A stretch of 49,180 nucleotides of DNA from Chlamydia trachomatis (GCA_945898205.1 CAMDHO010000010.1:1-49180), one strand, 5' to 3'. Shown: positions 34,070 to 43,091, counted from the first letter of the stretch. A program made the numbers and translations. The notes: a model not told the origin generated them from the letters alone.

Positions 34070-35716
34070 TTACTTTTTTTTGTCTTCTTTTAAGCTAATT
34101 CTAATCTCATTAACCTCAAATTTAAACTCTTCTTTTCGAGATTGAAAAGATTTTTTAAGTTGTTCTACATTTTGTTGGAGTAGAGCAACGGATTGAGGGG
34201 AGCCTTTTATTTCTATATTATAGGATTTTGATGCTGTATCAAAACGTGTAATTGTGATTTCTGTTCCTTGTAAAAGAGGCGATTGTTGTTCATTCAAATG
34301 AATAGTTGTTTCTGTTTTCCCTTGAACTTGAAGCACGGTAATAACTCCAACAAGTCTATCAAATAAATCTAGAACCTGAGGGGAGAGTCTATTAAAGCCA
34401 ACAGCAGGTTCAAAGTGAACTTCAGGACCTGTAGAAGGCAAAGATATAGAACTTAAAAGAGATTGAGAGAAGGCTGCTTGTTTTTGATTTTCCTCTTCGT
34501 CTTTTTTTTCTTGTTGTAAAGAGTCAGATTCAGAAGGCGCTAGGATTTTTTCTGATTCTTCTTTTTCTTTTACATTCTCTTTTGAACTGCGACCATCTTC
34601 TTTTTTACGAGTATCTATAGGAAAGGGGAGGGGGAAAGGAGAGGAATTTGTAGAGGTTGCTTTTTGAGCGAGCTCTAGTGGGGCTATAGGAGGGGCTTCG
34701 AGAGGTTGAGAGCTAGTTGGAGCCGGCGACTTGTCTATTAGGATTTCGGCTGGTTTTTCTAGGGGGAGGGGGGTAGCTATGCTATGTTCAATAGGAGGAG
34801 GAGGAGGAGTAAAAGGGACTTCTTTATTTTTTTGGAAAGGGGTCTCTTGAGAGATAAGAGGGGCGGGGATAGGGGCTGGAATTCGAGGAGGTGGGCTATG
34901 AGTTGTTAAAAGGGGTTTGGGCACGGGGTTTTCTAAAATAGGGGTTTTAGGTGGTATAGGCAACGCTTTGGGGGGGGCTTGTTCTGTGGGTTTTTCTAGT
35001 TGAATAGATGGTTTTTGGATGGGGGCTTGTTCTGTGGTTTTTTCTAGTTGAATAGATGTTTTTTGGATGGGGGATTGAAGGGGTTCTTTTATTTCAGAAT
35101 GAATAGTTTGAGGTTGCTTTTGTTTTGAAGAGCTATCTCCTTGTTGAGAGGAAGTTTCCATCTGCACAGGGGTATGAGATTTTTTTTCTATGTGAGGGGT
35201 ATCTGCAACTTCTTTTATGGGAGTTGTAAGCGGAGGCGGAGCCATTTTTTTTACAACATGTTCTATCTCTGTTTTTTGTTGGATAGGTGAACTCGGAGGC
35301 GTTGGAAGTTTTGCTGCGAAGTTATCGTCTTTGGGCAAAGAGTCGTAAGTTGATTCAGAGTTGTTAGTAATAATAATCGGTTTTTTAGAAGTAGGATCAA
35401 AACTTTGAGTAGAAGTGGTTTTTATATTAGTTTGGGTAGTTATCTTTTCGGGGTCGAGTATGGATCCGTCTTTCGATCGAATTTGAATGATAGCTTCTTG
35501 GATAAGAGGTTTTATTTCATCCATTTGATGTTCTATATTAAGGTCAGAACGGTTATCTTCTCTATCTTTTTCATTAACTGTTGTTGCTTTTTTTTCCATT
35601 TCTTTTTTAAAAGCGTCTAATCCATCAGTTTCATTCAAGGGTTTTATGACAGGTACAGTTTGAATCTTTTCAGTCTCTCCAAACTCTGCAGAAATTGGAA
35701 TTATAGGATCTGGCAT
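34070..35716 (-). CDS. cdsP: T3SS proline-rich needle-length/substrate-switch protein CdsP/SctP
   Basis: 548 residues, about twice the size I recall for Chlamydia CT671. Residues about 80-400 are low-complexity and rich in Pro, Thr, Ser, Gln and Lys; the C-terminal 120 residues look like the T3S4 export-switch domain (VQGKTETTIHLNEQQSPLLQG). SctP proteins act as molecular rulers, so the length of the disordered part matters. A perfect-phase 16-residue tandem duplication lies in it. GGAG sits nine bases before ATG 35716. Assignment rests on position between cdsO and cdsQ and on this architecture. Confidence 0.82.
   Translation of the reverse strand: MPDPIIPISAEFGETEKIQTVPVIKPLNETDGLDAFKKEMEKKATTVNEKDREDNRSDLNIEHQMDEIKPLIQEAIIQIRSKDGSILDPEKITTQTNIKTTSTQSFDPTSKKPIIITNNSESTYDSLPKDDNFAAKLPTPPSSPIQQKTEIEHVVKKMAPPPLTTPIKEVADTPHIEKKSHTPVQMETSSQQGDSSSKQKQPQTIHSEIKEPLQSPIQKTSIQLEKTTEQAPIQKPSIQLEKPTEQAPPKALPIPPKTPILENPVPKPLLTTHSPPPRIPAPIPAPLISQETPFQKNKEVPFTPPPPPIEHSIATPLPLEKPAEILIDKSPAPTSSQPLEAPPIAPLELAQKATSTNSSPFPLPFPIDTRKKEDGRSSKENVKEKEESEKILAPSESDSLQQEKKDEEENQKQAAFSQSLLSSISLPSTGPEVHFEPAVGFNRLSPQVLDLFDRLVGVITVLQVQGKTETTIHLNEQQSPLLQGTEITITRFDTASKSYNIEIKGSPQSVALLQQNVEQLKKSFQSRKEEFKFEVNEIRISLKEDKKK
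34978..35073 (-). repeat. 48-bp tandem duplication inside cdsP
   Basis: Two adjacent units (34978-35025 and 35026-35073), nearly identical, encode IQKPSIQLEKPTEQAP and IQKTSIQLEKTTEQAP. The period of 48 keeps the frame. This is the kind of repeat that can expand or contract by slippage. Confidence 0.85.
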
Positions 35717-35732
35717 TTAAAACAACTCCAAA

Positions 35733-36239
35733 TTAACGGTTTTTTTCTCTTTTTTGTCTAAGAAAAGAAGTCGTTCCAAGCTCGTCATTTTCAATGGCTT
35801 CAAGCTCTTCTAGATAGACTTTTTTTTCCTTTTCCCATTCTTTTCTGTGAATACTTATCTTTTCTACATCTTGCTGTTTTTTTAGCATATCTTTTCTGGC
35901 GACTTCTACAGCTAACACAGCGGCCTCTAGTTTCTTTTTCTGCTCTTTGACTTTTATTTCTTTTTGTTTGAGCTTTTCATCCACATCTTTTAAATAATAT
36001 TTCATTTGCTGGATTTTAAGTGTCGTTGATACAGAGTCTAATTCATTTCGAAGTTGCGTTAATTTTTCTTCTTTATGGTGTTTGACCTTTTCTTTTTCTT
36101 TTTCGAAGATATCTAGCTGCTCTTCTTCTTTGATAAGCAGCTTCTTTTTTTCTAGAAGAATTTTCTCGGATTCTTCTAACCTTTTAGCTTTAATAAGAGC
36201 TACTTGTTCTAGCGGATAGTGTATTTTATCAAGGTCCAA
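35733..36239 (-). CDS. cdsO: T3SS stalk protein CdsO/SctO
   Basis: 168 residues, almost entirely a charged coiled coil (heptads of Lys/Glu/Leu throughout), which is the SctO/FliJ design: a central stalk inside the CdsN hexamer linking it to the export gate CdsV. Start TTG 36239 is supported by AGGAT six bases upstream. It lies 8 bases after cdsN, in the Chlamydia CT670 position. Confidence 0.88.
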   Translation of the reverse strand: MDLDKIHYPLEQVALIKAKRLEESEKILLEKKKLLIKEEEQLDIFEKEKEKVKHHKEEKLTQLRNELDSVSTTLKIQQMKYYLKDVDEKLKQKEIKVKEQKKKLEAAVLAVEVARKDMLKKQQDVEKISIHRKEWEKEKKVYLEELEAIENDELGTTSFLRQKREKNR

Positions 36240-36247
36240 GTTTTATC

Positions 36248-37564
36248 CTATCTAAAAAGAGCTTTAAGTTGCTGCAGAGTTTCATCAAAAGAGCTGTATT
36301 CGTCTACTTGTTGTTTTAAGAAACGGTTGACTTTATCGATATATTTAATGGCAAAGTCAGCCCCCTTATCAGATCCAGCCTTATATTCTCCAATTCGAAT
36401 GAGTAGTTCGTTCTTTTTATAGTTAGAGAGAACTTCTCTAACTTTTCCTATAAGCATTAAATGTTCTCTATCGACAATTTGAGGAAGGATCCTGCTAATA
36501 GAACCTAAAACATCAATAGCAGGATAGTGATACTGCCTAGCAAGGTCGCTAGATAGAATAATGTGGCCGTCTAAGATAGATCGAACTTCATCGGCTACAG
36601 GTTCATTCATATCATCGCCGGCTACTAGAATAGTGTAAAAGGCTGTAATAGAGCCTTTGTCAGAATTTCCAGATCTTTCAAGTAGTTTAGGAAGTGTTGC
36701 AAAAACAGAGGGCGTAAAACCAGCTCTTGCTGGGGGTTCTCCTGCCGCCAATCCAACTTCTCTTAAAGCTCTTGCAAAACGTGTCACAGAGTCCATCATT
36801 AAAATGACTGTTTTTCCTTGATTTCGGAAGTATTCTGCAATGGCAGTTCCTACATAAGCAGCATTTAAACGTAGTTGAGCGGCTTGATCGGAAGTGGAGA
36901 TTACGATCACAGAGCGCTTCATCCCTTCTTCTCCAAGATCATTTTCTAGAAATTCGCGAACTTCACGTCCCCGTTCTCCAATAAGAGCAATTACGTTAAT
37001 ATCGGCTTTTGCGTGTTTTGCAAGCATTCCTAATAAGGTGGATTTACCTCCGCCAGCAGCGGCAAAGATTCCAATTCTTTGTCCTCTTCCGCAGGTCAAA
37101 ACACCATCGATACAACGGATTCCAACGGAGAGAGGCTCTTCAATTTTTTGACGAGTTAAAGGGTCCGGAGGGGTGTTGATGACTGGGTAGATTTCATCTA
37201 GTTCAAGAGGTCCTTTAGTTGAAATATCTAAGGGGTGGCCTAGTCCATCCAAGACTCGGCCAAGTAAGCCTGGGCCGACTTTGATGTGTAAAGGCATTTT
37301 AGTGGGGATGACTTCAGAAGAAGGACCGATGCCTGTCATTTCGCCTAAAGGAGAAAGATAAACTTCTTCTTTAGTAAACCCCACAACTTCAGCTAATAGA
37401 GGGGCCCCGGGTCGTTTAATCATACAAACTTCGCCCATTTTTACTTGGGGGACAACGGCTTTAATGAGCATTCCTACAACTTCAGTAATGCGACCATGGA
37501 CTGTTGTCAGTTCAAGCTCTTCTAAATGAGACATGAGCTGATCGAAATCTGGCAAAGAATCCAT
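36248..37564 (-). CDS. cdsN: T3SS ATPase CdsN/SctN
   Basis: 438-residue hexameric ATPase that strips chaperones and unfolds effectors at the export apparatus. Walker A is AAAGGGKST (about residues 172-180), Walker [13 protein letters not shown], with [10 protein letters not shown] and [24 protein letters not shown] as in FliI/SctN proteins. Length matches the family. GGAG lies seven bases before ATG 37564. It is flanked by the stalk gene and the CT668-like gene as in Chlamydia CT669. Confidence 0.96.
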   Translation of the reverse strand: MDSLPDFDQLMSHLEELELTTVHGRITEVVGMLIKAVVPQVKMGEVCMIKRPGAPLLAEVVGFTKEEVYLSPLGEMTGIGPSSEVIPTKMPLHIKVGPGLLGRVLDGLGHPLDISTKGPLELDEIYPVINTPPDPLTRQKIEEPLSVGIRCIDGVLTCGRGQRIGIFAAAGGGKSTLLGMLAKHAKADINVIALIGERGREVREFLENDLGEEGMKRSVIVISTSDQAAQLRLNAAYVGTAIAEYFRNQGKTVILMMDSVTRFARALREVGLAAGEPPARAGFTPSVFATLPKLLERSGNSDKGSITAFYTILVAGDDMNEPVADEVRSILDGHIILSSDLARQYHYPAIDVLGSISRILPQIVDREHLMLIGKVREVLSNYKKNELLIRIGEYKAGSDKGADFAIKYIDKVNRFLKQQVDEYSSFDETLQQLKALFR

Positions 37565-37580
37565 AGTAAATCTCCGAGGT

Positions 37581-38273
37581 TTAGATCTGAACGCCCATAA
37601 TTGTTTTTAATCCTTCTATGCTTTTGCCTAGGATAGCAGATGTAAAATCAAGTTCTTGTTGAGCCTTATTGAACTTAAGCTGTAGTAGCATAAAGTCAGC
37701 AGGAGCAAGGTTTTTGCCTGATTGACTAATGGAACTTAGTTGTTGCTTTGCAGCATCAAGCTGATTCATACCATCTGTTACATATCCTAAATATTGGGCA
37801 ATGGGACCTGTAGCTCCGGTAGGTTTGCTGGATACTAAATCCTCTTGACTCGCACCAGGCGAAATACCCATTTTAGCATTAGCGGACTTTAAGTGGTTAT
37901 TTACATCTGTTAACTTGTTTTGAACAAGATATTTTTGAGAAGATTTTAGTTTTAAATTAGGAGTTGAAAGTTGACCGTGGATAGTTTCTAGAGTGCTTTG
38001 AACGGAACGAGTCTGGTTCATCAAGCTGCTTGTATTGGGGGCAGCTATAGGCTTGGCTCCGAGTCCTGCAAGATCAAAGGGAGAGACAGCTTCTATTTTA
38101 GGAGAGGCTTGTGCCGGTTGCATTCCTTTATTTTGCATAAGAGAGGCAAAAGAATTTTCCTGGTTTCCTAGGTCTTTTTGTTCATCTCCAACAGCTGGGA
38201 TCGCATCTATTTTAGATGTGGAAGAAAAATCGCTAGGTAAAGGGCCTTGCTCATTGATTATATCACTCATCAT
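37581..38273 (-). CDS. CT668-like T3SS protein, candidate inner rod SctI
   Basis: 230 residues. The first 100 or so are polar and low-complexity; the C-terminal 40 residues ([20 protein letters not shown], then [21 protein letters not shown]) look like the C-terminal helix of inner rod proteins, which end in hydrophobic residues with a terminal Gln after a Ser-Lys pair. The gene sits where Chlamydia carries CT668, between cdsG and cdsN. The rod assignment is my inference from the tail. No ribosome site is evident before ATG 38273; the next Met is one codon later. Confidence 0.72.
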   Translation of the reverse strand: MMSDIINEQGPLPSDFSSTSKIDAIPAVGDEQKDLGNQENSFASLMQNKGMQPAQASPKIEAVSPFDLAGLGAKPIAAPNTSSLMNQTRSVQSTLETIHGQLSTPNLKLKSSQKYLVQNKLTDVNNHLKSANAKMGISPGASQEDLVSSKPTGATGPIAQYLGYVTDGMNQLDAAKQQLSSISQSGKNLAPADFMLLQLKFNKAQQELDFTSAILGKSIEGLKTIMGVQI

Positions 38274-38304
38274 ATTACTTTGGGTAACAGGTGTCTGTTT
38301 TAAG

Positions 38305-38377
38305 TTTATAAATAAACCGGTTTATAAATAAACTAGTTTGTCAAATTGACTTACAACTTGGATTGTCAAACTAGTTT
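38305..38377. promoter_or_regulatory. Repeat-dense intercistronic region within the T3SS block
   Basis: Within 75 bases there are two copies of TTTATAAATAAAC (38305-38317 and 38321-38333), the perfect palindrome TAAACCGGTTTA (38313-38324), and an inverted repeat AAACTAGTTTG (38330-38340) / CAAACTAGTTT (38367-38377). It is the only sizeable gap in the block besides the one before cdsG, and may hold an operator, a promoter for cdsN and later genes, or a terminator. Confidence 0.5.
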
Positions 38378-38388
38378 TATTAAAATGC

Positions 38389-38817
38389 CTATTTTTTCAT
38401 AGGCCCTTGAGTAGGGGTTGGCGCTTTTTTTACAAATCTCTCCACAAAAGAAAGTGCGCTGGAAGTGAGGTTCTTTAGAAGAGGGTCTTTAGTGCTACTA
38501 TCTGTTTCTTTTAAGATATCAGTTCCCTTGTCTACTTCACTTGGATTTAAAGAGAGGCAAAGTCCTAAGAAGGCTTTTGCAATTTCATTATCTGGCTCTT
38601 TTTCTAAAACGTCAGTAAAGATTTTACAAGCTAGTTTGAGTTCTAATTTGCAAAGATGCAGATATCCTTTTCCTAATTGAGGAAGAAAATGTCCTGGCTT
38701 TAATACATCAGCTGCTTTAAATAATTTGAGTGCAGTGTCTTCATCAGATTGGTTGACGGCAACAAAGCCGGCTTCAATCATTGTCGTGAAGTGTTCTTTA
38801 TATGATTCTAAGCTCAT
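38389..38817 (-). CDS. cdsG: T3SS TPR chaperone CdsG
   Basis: 142 residues with three TPR-like helical hairpins (AVNQSDEDTALKLFKAADVL; PQLGKGYLHLCKLELKLACK; IAKAFLGLCLSLNPSEVDKG), the fold of SctG/YscG needle-subunit chaperones. In Chlamydia CdsE and CdsG together hold the needle protein CdsF before export; all three are adjacent here in the same order. The C-terminal 12 residues are Pro/Lys-rich. Confidence 0.88.
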   Translation of the reverse strand: MSLESYKEHFTTMIEAGFVAVNQSDEDTALKLFKAADVLKPGHFLPQLGKGYLHLCKLELKLACKIFTDVLEKEPDNEIAKAFLGLCLSLNPSEVDKGTDILKETDSSTKDPLLKNLTSSALSFVERFVKKAPTPTQGPMKK

Positions 38818-38884
38818 TCTTATGTGCCTTTTTTTAAAAAATTAACAAAGTGTTACTTGTCTATGCATTTGAAGCACTACGCTA

Positions 38885-39154
38885 TTAACGAGACATTTTT
38901 GACACTACGCTTCCAATAAGAGTATTTACCTGTCCTATCAAGTTGGATATAGATTCTCCCACCTGAGTAACCTGGCTCATAGAAAATTGCAAAAGTAAGA
39001 ACTTGCCGGGAGTTGCAGCTGAAATAGCACTAGCAACAGACCGAACCTGAGAAACCACCTGACTTTGCAAAATAACGTATTGTTTAATAAGGGTCGCAAA
39101 TGAAATTGTACATGGTGCCCCTTCACTTAAATGGTAATCGCCACCTGTGCTCAT
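38885..39154 (-). CDS. cdsF: T3SS needle subunit CdsF
   Basis: 89 residues. The core ATPGKFLLLQFSMSQVTQVG then ESISNLIGQVNTLIGSVV is very like Chlamydia CdsF, which polymerises into the needle. Two helices joined by a Pro-Gly turn are visible. One Cys is present (Cys15), relevant because chlamydial needles and envelopes are disulphide-linked. AGGAG precedes the ATG by seven bases, and the gene starts two bases after the cdsE stop. Confidence 0.94.
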   Translation of the reverse strand: MSTGGDYHLSEGAPCTISFATLIKQYVILQSQVVSQVRSVASAISAATPGKFLLLQFSMSQVTQVGESISNLIGQVNTLIGSVVSKMSR

Positions 39155-39156
39155 AA

Positions 39157-39399
39157 TTATGCTCCTTTTGAATTAGTTTTAAGTCTGTTAAGAACCTTTT
39201 GAAGGGCGGAATATCCGTGAAGAAGGATTCCATACTGATCGAAGTCTTCAGTCGAAGTTCCATCTCTAAGTAATGTTTTTAGCTCTTGAACTTTTCCTTC
39301 GATCTCTTTGAGCAATTCTTGCTTTTTTAGAGGATCTTTTTTAAGAGACATCTCTAAGTCAAACTCAAAGAGTGCCTTTTTCTTTTCCATGCCGAACAT
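39157..39399 (-). CDS. cdsE: T3SS needle chaperone CdsE
   Basis: 80 residues, helical and charged (LKKQELLKEIEGKVQELKTLL; YSALQKVLNRLKTN). Position directly before the needle gene and the two-helix form match CdsE, which with CdsG prevents premature polymerisation of CdsF. AGGAG lies six bases before ATG 39399. Confidence 0.88.
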   Translation of the reverse strand: MFGMEKKKALFEFDLEMSLKKDPLKKQELLKEIEGKVQELKTLLRDGTSTEDFDQYGILLHGYSALQKVLNRLKTNSKGA

Positions 39400-39428
39400 C
39401 TATGACTCCTTTTCCTGTATAAGACCAA

Positions 39429-41192
39429 TCATTGCAGATTGTAGTTAATTTTAAATTTTATTCCATCTTTTTCGAGTAAAACTTGATCTGCCTCGATAGC
39501 CGTTATCAACATGCCGTCTAAAACATCACCAGTTTCGAAGATTTTTTTGTTAATAATAGCAAACTGTAAGTCGTTATCGCCCGAGGAAAATCCGGAAATG
39601 GAATAGGTTGTAGAGATGTCAACTGTAGAGTTGTGGCTTTCTGTAGCAGATAAGTATACGGTGAAGTTTTTAAGAGAGACAATGCCGGGGAGTTTTTTGA
39701 TTTCTTTAAGAACGGCATCAAAGTCAGAAGCTCTTCTTTTATCAATATTGCCGGTTACCAGGAGATCTCCTCCTGATAAGTTAAAGGCTATAGATCTAAA
39801 TCCGTATTGTAGGAAAATAGTTTCAACTTGAAGAGTTAAGGTATTAGCCACGTTTACTTGATTGTCTAGCAAATTTAAATAAGGGAACGTAACGTTCATA
39901 TAATCAGCTAGGAGTTCAGCTTCTTCCGGAGTTTGTACATAGCCTTTCATTACAAATTTTCCTGGAGAGGGAGAGTGGATCGAGACGGCTTGCCAATTTG
40001 GGTAGGTTAGTAAAATTGCATTCATGTTTTGCCAAACGAGTTCATCAATAATTACTGTATCTTCAATAGAGGTAATAAAAGGTAGTGTAGAGAGAGTATA
40101 AGAAAGTTCTTGTTTTTCTATTTTGGTTAAAACATGACCTATGAGAAATAATTTCCCTGTGGCTTCATTCAAAGAAAACTGTACCGAAGAAAACTTATTA
40201 AGAGCTTCGCTAACAAGGGATTTTTCTTTAAGAGTTGGAATTTCGATTTCGTTAGATGTAAATAAAGAGAATGAAGCAGTGATAAGCGTTAAGATAAGGA
40301 GCGCAAAGACCCCCCCTAAAACTAAATGTTTTTGAGGGATGACGAGATCTTTCCAGTTTCTGTCTGGAACGGGAAGTTTTTTTACTGAGAAAGAGTCCAG
40401 AGCCATTTCCGCTATTTTTTCTTCTTTAACGGTAGGTTTAGTTGTGGGGGTAAAGATGGTGTCGTTGACTTGTTCTCTGTCGATCATTAAAAATGAAGTA
40501 GTGCCTAAAGCGAGAAGGTCTTGAGAAAAGATTTCTTGTTTTAGCTCAATACGTTCTCCGTTAAGAAGAACTCCATTAAGACTTTCTAAATCTTCAATGA
40601 AAACAAGTTCATTTTCATCTACAGAGAGTTTTGCGTGCTGTTTTGAAACGCTTAAGTCGTAAAAGACCACGTCGCAGACGTTAGGATCCTTTCCTAAGCT
40701 ATAAGTGACACCAGGTGAGAGGTCGAATTCAGCTCCTGCATTAGGTCCTGAAATTACTTTTAAGAGCCATTTTGAGGGGGGGGGCACTTCAAAATTTAAT
40801 GTAGGTAAGGGATCTTCTTCTTCAAAAAGAGTGGAACTTTCTATAATTTCTTCTGCTTTTATATCGTCTAATTCTGTGGGTATTTCTAAAGGTTTTTTTT
40901 CTGTAAATCTAAAAAATGTGCTTCCGATCTCCAAGATGTCATTTTCTTTAAGAAGAACTTCTTCTGTAATGACTTTCCCATTTTGCGTAGCGGGATTGAT
41001 AGCGCTTAGGTTCTCAAGGGTAAATCCTTCATCTGTTCGATGGCAGATGATATGCTTTCGCGATACCATAGGATCTTCTAAGACAATTGAGGCCTCATCC
41101 GGATCTCTTCCCAGGATCCATTCTGACCCTTCTTCAAAGGATATGACAAGCCCTTCTAGAGGTCCCTCTTCGGCTATTAAATATCCAGTCAT
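39429..41192 (-). CDS. cdsD: T3SS inner-membrane ring protein CdsD with two FHA domains
   Basis: 587 residues. Two FHA domains (about 20-95 and 150-230) bear the typical GRDPDEASIVLEDPMVSRKH and LGKDPNVCDVVFYDLSVSKQH motifs, then a membrane helix near 298-315 (VLGGVFALLILTLITASFSLF) and periplasmic BON/ring-building domains. Tandem cytoplasmic FHA domains, which bind phosphothreonine, are a chlamydial hallmark; in Chlamydia CdsD is phosphorylated by PknD. Ends 29 bases before cdsE. This matches Chlamydia CT664, somewhat shorter. Confidence 0.93.
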   Translation of the reverse strand: MTGYLIAEEGPLEGLVISFEEGSEWILGRDPDEASIVLEDPMVSRKHIICHRTDEGFTLENLSAINPATQNGKVITEEVLLKENDILEIGSTFFRFTEKKPLEIPTELDDIKAEEIIESSTLFEEEDPLPTLNFEVPPPSKWLLKVISGPNAGAEFDLSPGVTYSLGKDPNVCDVVFYDLSVSKQHAKLSVDENELVFIEDLESLNGVLLNGERIELKQEIFSQDLLALGTTSFLMIDREQVNDTIFTPTTKPTVKEEKIAEMALDSFSVKKLPVPDRNWKDLVIPQKHLVLGGVFALLILTLITASFSLFTSNEIEIPTLKEKSLVSEALNKFSSVQFSLNEATGKLFLIGHVLTKIEKQELSYTLSTLPFITSIEDTVIIDELVWQNMNAILLTYPNWQAVSIHSPSPGKFVMKGYVQTPEEAELLADYMNVTFPYLNLLDNQVNVANTLTLQVETIFLQYGFRSIAFNLSGGDLLVTGNIDKRRASDFDAVLKEIKKLPGIVSLKNFTVYLSATESHNSTVDISTTYSISGFSSGDNDLQFAIINKKIFETGDVLDGMLITAIEADQVLLEKDGIKFKINYNLQ

Positions 41193-41211
41193 ATAAAAGT
41201 ATCATCCATCG

Positions 41212-41622
41212 TTACATTATACTAGTTTGTTCTGCTTTTTGCATTTTTTCCACTTCAAAACGCCAGTAGTATAAATAATTAACAAAATTTTCAATTCTTT
41301 CTTTGAATTCTTTATATTCCATGTCATACGGGATTATGCATGAGAGTGTCAAGGATTTCTCTTCAAAATCAATTCCAAGAGCTTGGTCCCCGGTCCCTTG
41401 TCCCAGAAGGTTAGCCTTCATCAAGTAGATAAAAGCGCTTTCTTTTTTTTGGAAAAGCAAGGGAGCTAGATTGGCAAAAAAAGCTAAACCTTCTTGGTTT
41501 TTTTTTACAATGATTAAGAGATCGTCAGATAGTGTCAGTTTATAGCAAGATTGTAAGTCTTTTGGAGGGAAAGGTGGGAGTTGCAAATCTTCGGCTAGGC
41601 GTTTAAGATTTTCTTCCAGCAT
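41212..41622 (-). CDS. T3SS class I chaperone-like protein (CT663 homologue)
   Basis: 136 residues with the CesT/SycE-type profile: an N-terminal helix (LKRLAEDLQLPPFP), a central beta sheet with LSDDLLIIVKK and ANLLGQGTGDQALGIDFEEKSLTLS, and a C-terminal helix with aromatic residues (FVNYLYYWRFEVEKM). It precedes cdsD as CT663 does in C. trachomatis. Such proteins are dimeric effector or translocator chaperones. ATG 41622 has GGAG only three bases upstream. It is the first gene of the T3SS block; the T3SS promoter must lie in the 170 bases upstream. Confidence 0.82.
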   Translation of the reverse strand: MLEENLKRLAEDLQLPPFPPKDLQSCYKLTLSDDLLIIVKKNQEGLAFFANLAPLLFQKKESAFIYLMKANLLGQGTGDQALGIDFEEKSLTLSCIIPYDMEYKEFKERIENFVNYLYYWRFEVEKMQKAEQTSIM

Positions 41623-41794
41623 ACACTCCCTATATCAGCTTTGATTAAAAATCTTTTTATCTTGTTTTAGTTTTAAAACAAACAAAAAAATAAAGATTTT
41701 TTTTGAGTCGATGAGGGTGTAGAGATCTATTAAGAGCTAATTAACAGATCTCAGTAGCTCCTAATTGAGTTGTTATTTAATATTTTAGTCAGTT

Positions 41795-42388
41795 TTAGAA
41801 AAGTAGAGCCCCTAGGATGAATCCATTGAATAAGTCAAAGGGTGAAGAGCCATAGGATGAAGAGCCATAGGATGAATCTGAATTATATGGCTTACTAGGG
41901 TTCTCTAGGTAATTTGTTTTTTTTAGATCGGATGAATGTTGTTTGAAGGCTTGTTTAGTGTAGGAGTTAATTCGCATGCATTTAAATGTTTCAAGTGGCC
42001 CACGGCTGCGTTTCTGTTTTTTCCAAACTGCATTTATCCTATCAAATTGGGTTATTAAGGCGGTTTTCATTGTTTCAAAGTCTTCTTTACTGGTGTTAGC
42101 TAGCTGAATGATCGATTCTGACGATTCCTGGGGCACTGCGGCATTCGCTGCATTGTGAAAATCATTAAATTCCTTTATATATATAGAGTTCGCTTCCGTC
42201 ATTAAAAAGATGATGTTTTTGTGAGTTGGTTTTTGAGAGTCTTCTAAAGTTATTATTTGATTTTTAAGGAGTGTTAATTTCTGATCTAGAGCGTTTTTAG
42301 CTATTTCGTGGTTTTTTGCGAGAGGGGATAGTTTTGGGGATTCAGTAGAAGGCTCTATACGTTTTGTGGATGAAAAATATGGAATCAT
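41795..42388 (-). CDS. Hypothetical protein, 197 residues
   Basis: Not recognised. The first 30 residues are polar; residues 30-140 are helical (FDRINAVWKKQKRSRGPLE); the tail has a Ser/Tyr/Gly repeat (SSYGSSSYGSS) encoded by a 15-bp tandem duplication and ends with a short hydrophobic stretch FDLFNGFILGALLF. AAGGTAG lies before ATG 42388. It is divergent from the next gene and next to the T3SS block. An N terminus without signal peptide and a hydrophobic end leave open a secreted, membrane-interacting protein. Confidence 0.68.
   Translation of the reverse strand: MIPYFSSTKRIEPSTESPKLSPLAKNHEIAKNALDQKLTLLKNQIITLEDSQKPTHKNIIFLMTEANSIYIKEFNDFHNAANAAVPQESSESIIQLANTSKEDFETMKTALITQFDRINAVWKKQKRSRGPLETFKCMRINSYTKQAFKQHSSDLKKTNYLENPSKPYNSDSSYGSSSYGSSPFDLFNGFILGALLF
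41844..41873 (-). repeat. 2 x 15-bp tandem repeat
   Basis: GAAGAGCCATAGGAT occurs twice in direct succession (41844-41858 and 41859-41873), encoding the Ser-Ser-Tyr-Gly-Ser duplication near the C terminus of the hypothetical protein. Confidence 0.85.
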
Positions 42389-42539
42389 GAAACTACCTTC
42401 TTGTTGTTTTATTTAAAAATCTAATTAATTATAGCAAAACGTTTATTCTAACGCAATTAAACACATTAATTTAATGTTATATTGATTATTAATTGTGTTA
42501 TTTGATAAGTTGTAATTAGTGATTTAAATTGGTGTTTAT

Positions 42540-43091
42540 ATGAGTTTGTATGAAGAAATTGAAGAATTGAAGGTCAGGATTAAAAAAAGCGTTGATTTGA
42601 ACAACACGGCAAAGACTTCTGACTTAATGACTCAGGCTTTTTCGGTCTGTGAAAAGATTAAAGAGGTGTTAAAAGAAGCTGGCCCTCAAGAAACTAAAGA
42701 TCTAAATAAGCTCATGACTAATTTTCGTGAATTTTTAAGTGTAGAAACAAAGAGATTGTCTAAAAAAATGAATCTTACAGAAGAGCAGCTGGCACGTCAT
42801 AATGAGAACCCTGAAAATTTTTCTAAAGAGCAGTGGATAGTTATGCAGGCTATTAGGAAGAGATTTTCTGCAGAAACAAAAGAAATCAGAAAAGTTGTCA
42901 AGAATAAGACTGCCCTTTTGGAATCAGCTTCATCTAAGGGTATTAGATCAAAACTGCCCGGAAATCTAAAAGCTTTGATGGAGGGTGATGTAAGTATGAC
43001 ATCTAACTCTCTTCTTTCTCCAGAGTTGATGACAAAGAAAAAGAAAATTGTTTTAAGGAAGGTTAAAAAAAATAAGTGGATTAAAAGCTAG
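42540..43091 (+). CDS. Hypothetical coiled-coil protein, 183 residues
   Basis: Not recognised. Mostly helical and highly charged (LYEEIEELKVRIKKSV; LSKKMNLTEEQLARHNENPE), with a strongly basic C terminus (MTKKKKIVLRKVKKNKWIKS) that could bind nucleic acid or membranes. ATG 42540 lacks a strong ribosome site. It is divergent from the 197-residue gene with a 150-bp AT-rich gap containing both promoters. Pairing beside the T3SS genes is suggestive only. Confidence 0.65.
   Translation: MSLYEEIEELKVRIKKSVDLNNTAKTSDLMTQAFSVCEKIKEVLKEAGPQETKDLNKLMTNFREFLSVETKRLSKKMNLTEEQLARHNENPENFSKEQWIVMQAIRKRFSAETKEIRKVVKNKTALLESASSKGIRSKLPGNLKALMEGDVSMTSNSLLSPELMTKKKKIVLRKVKKNKWIKS

Noticed and set aside
39518-41196. 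Several open frames overlapping cdsD on both strands
   Set aside because: Shadows of the strongly supported CdsD frame; they lack ribosome sites and family features.
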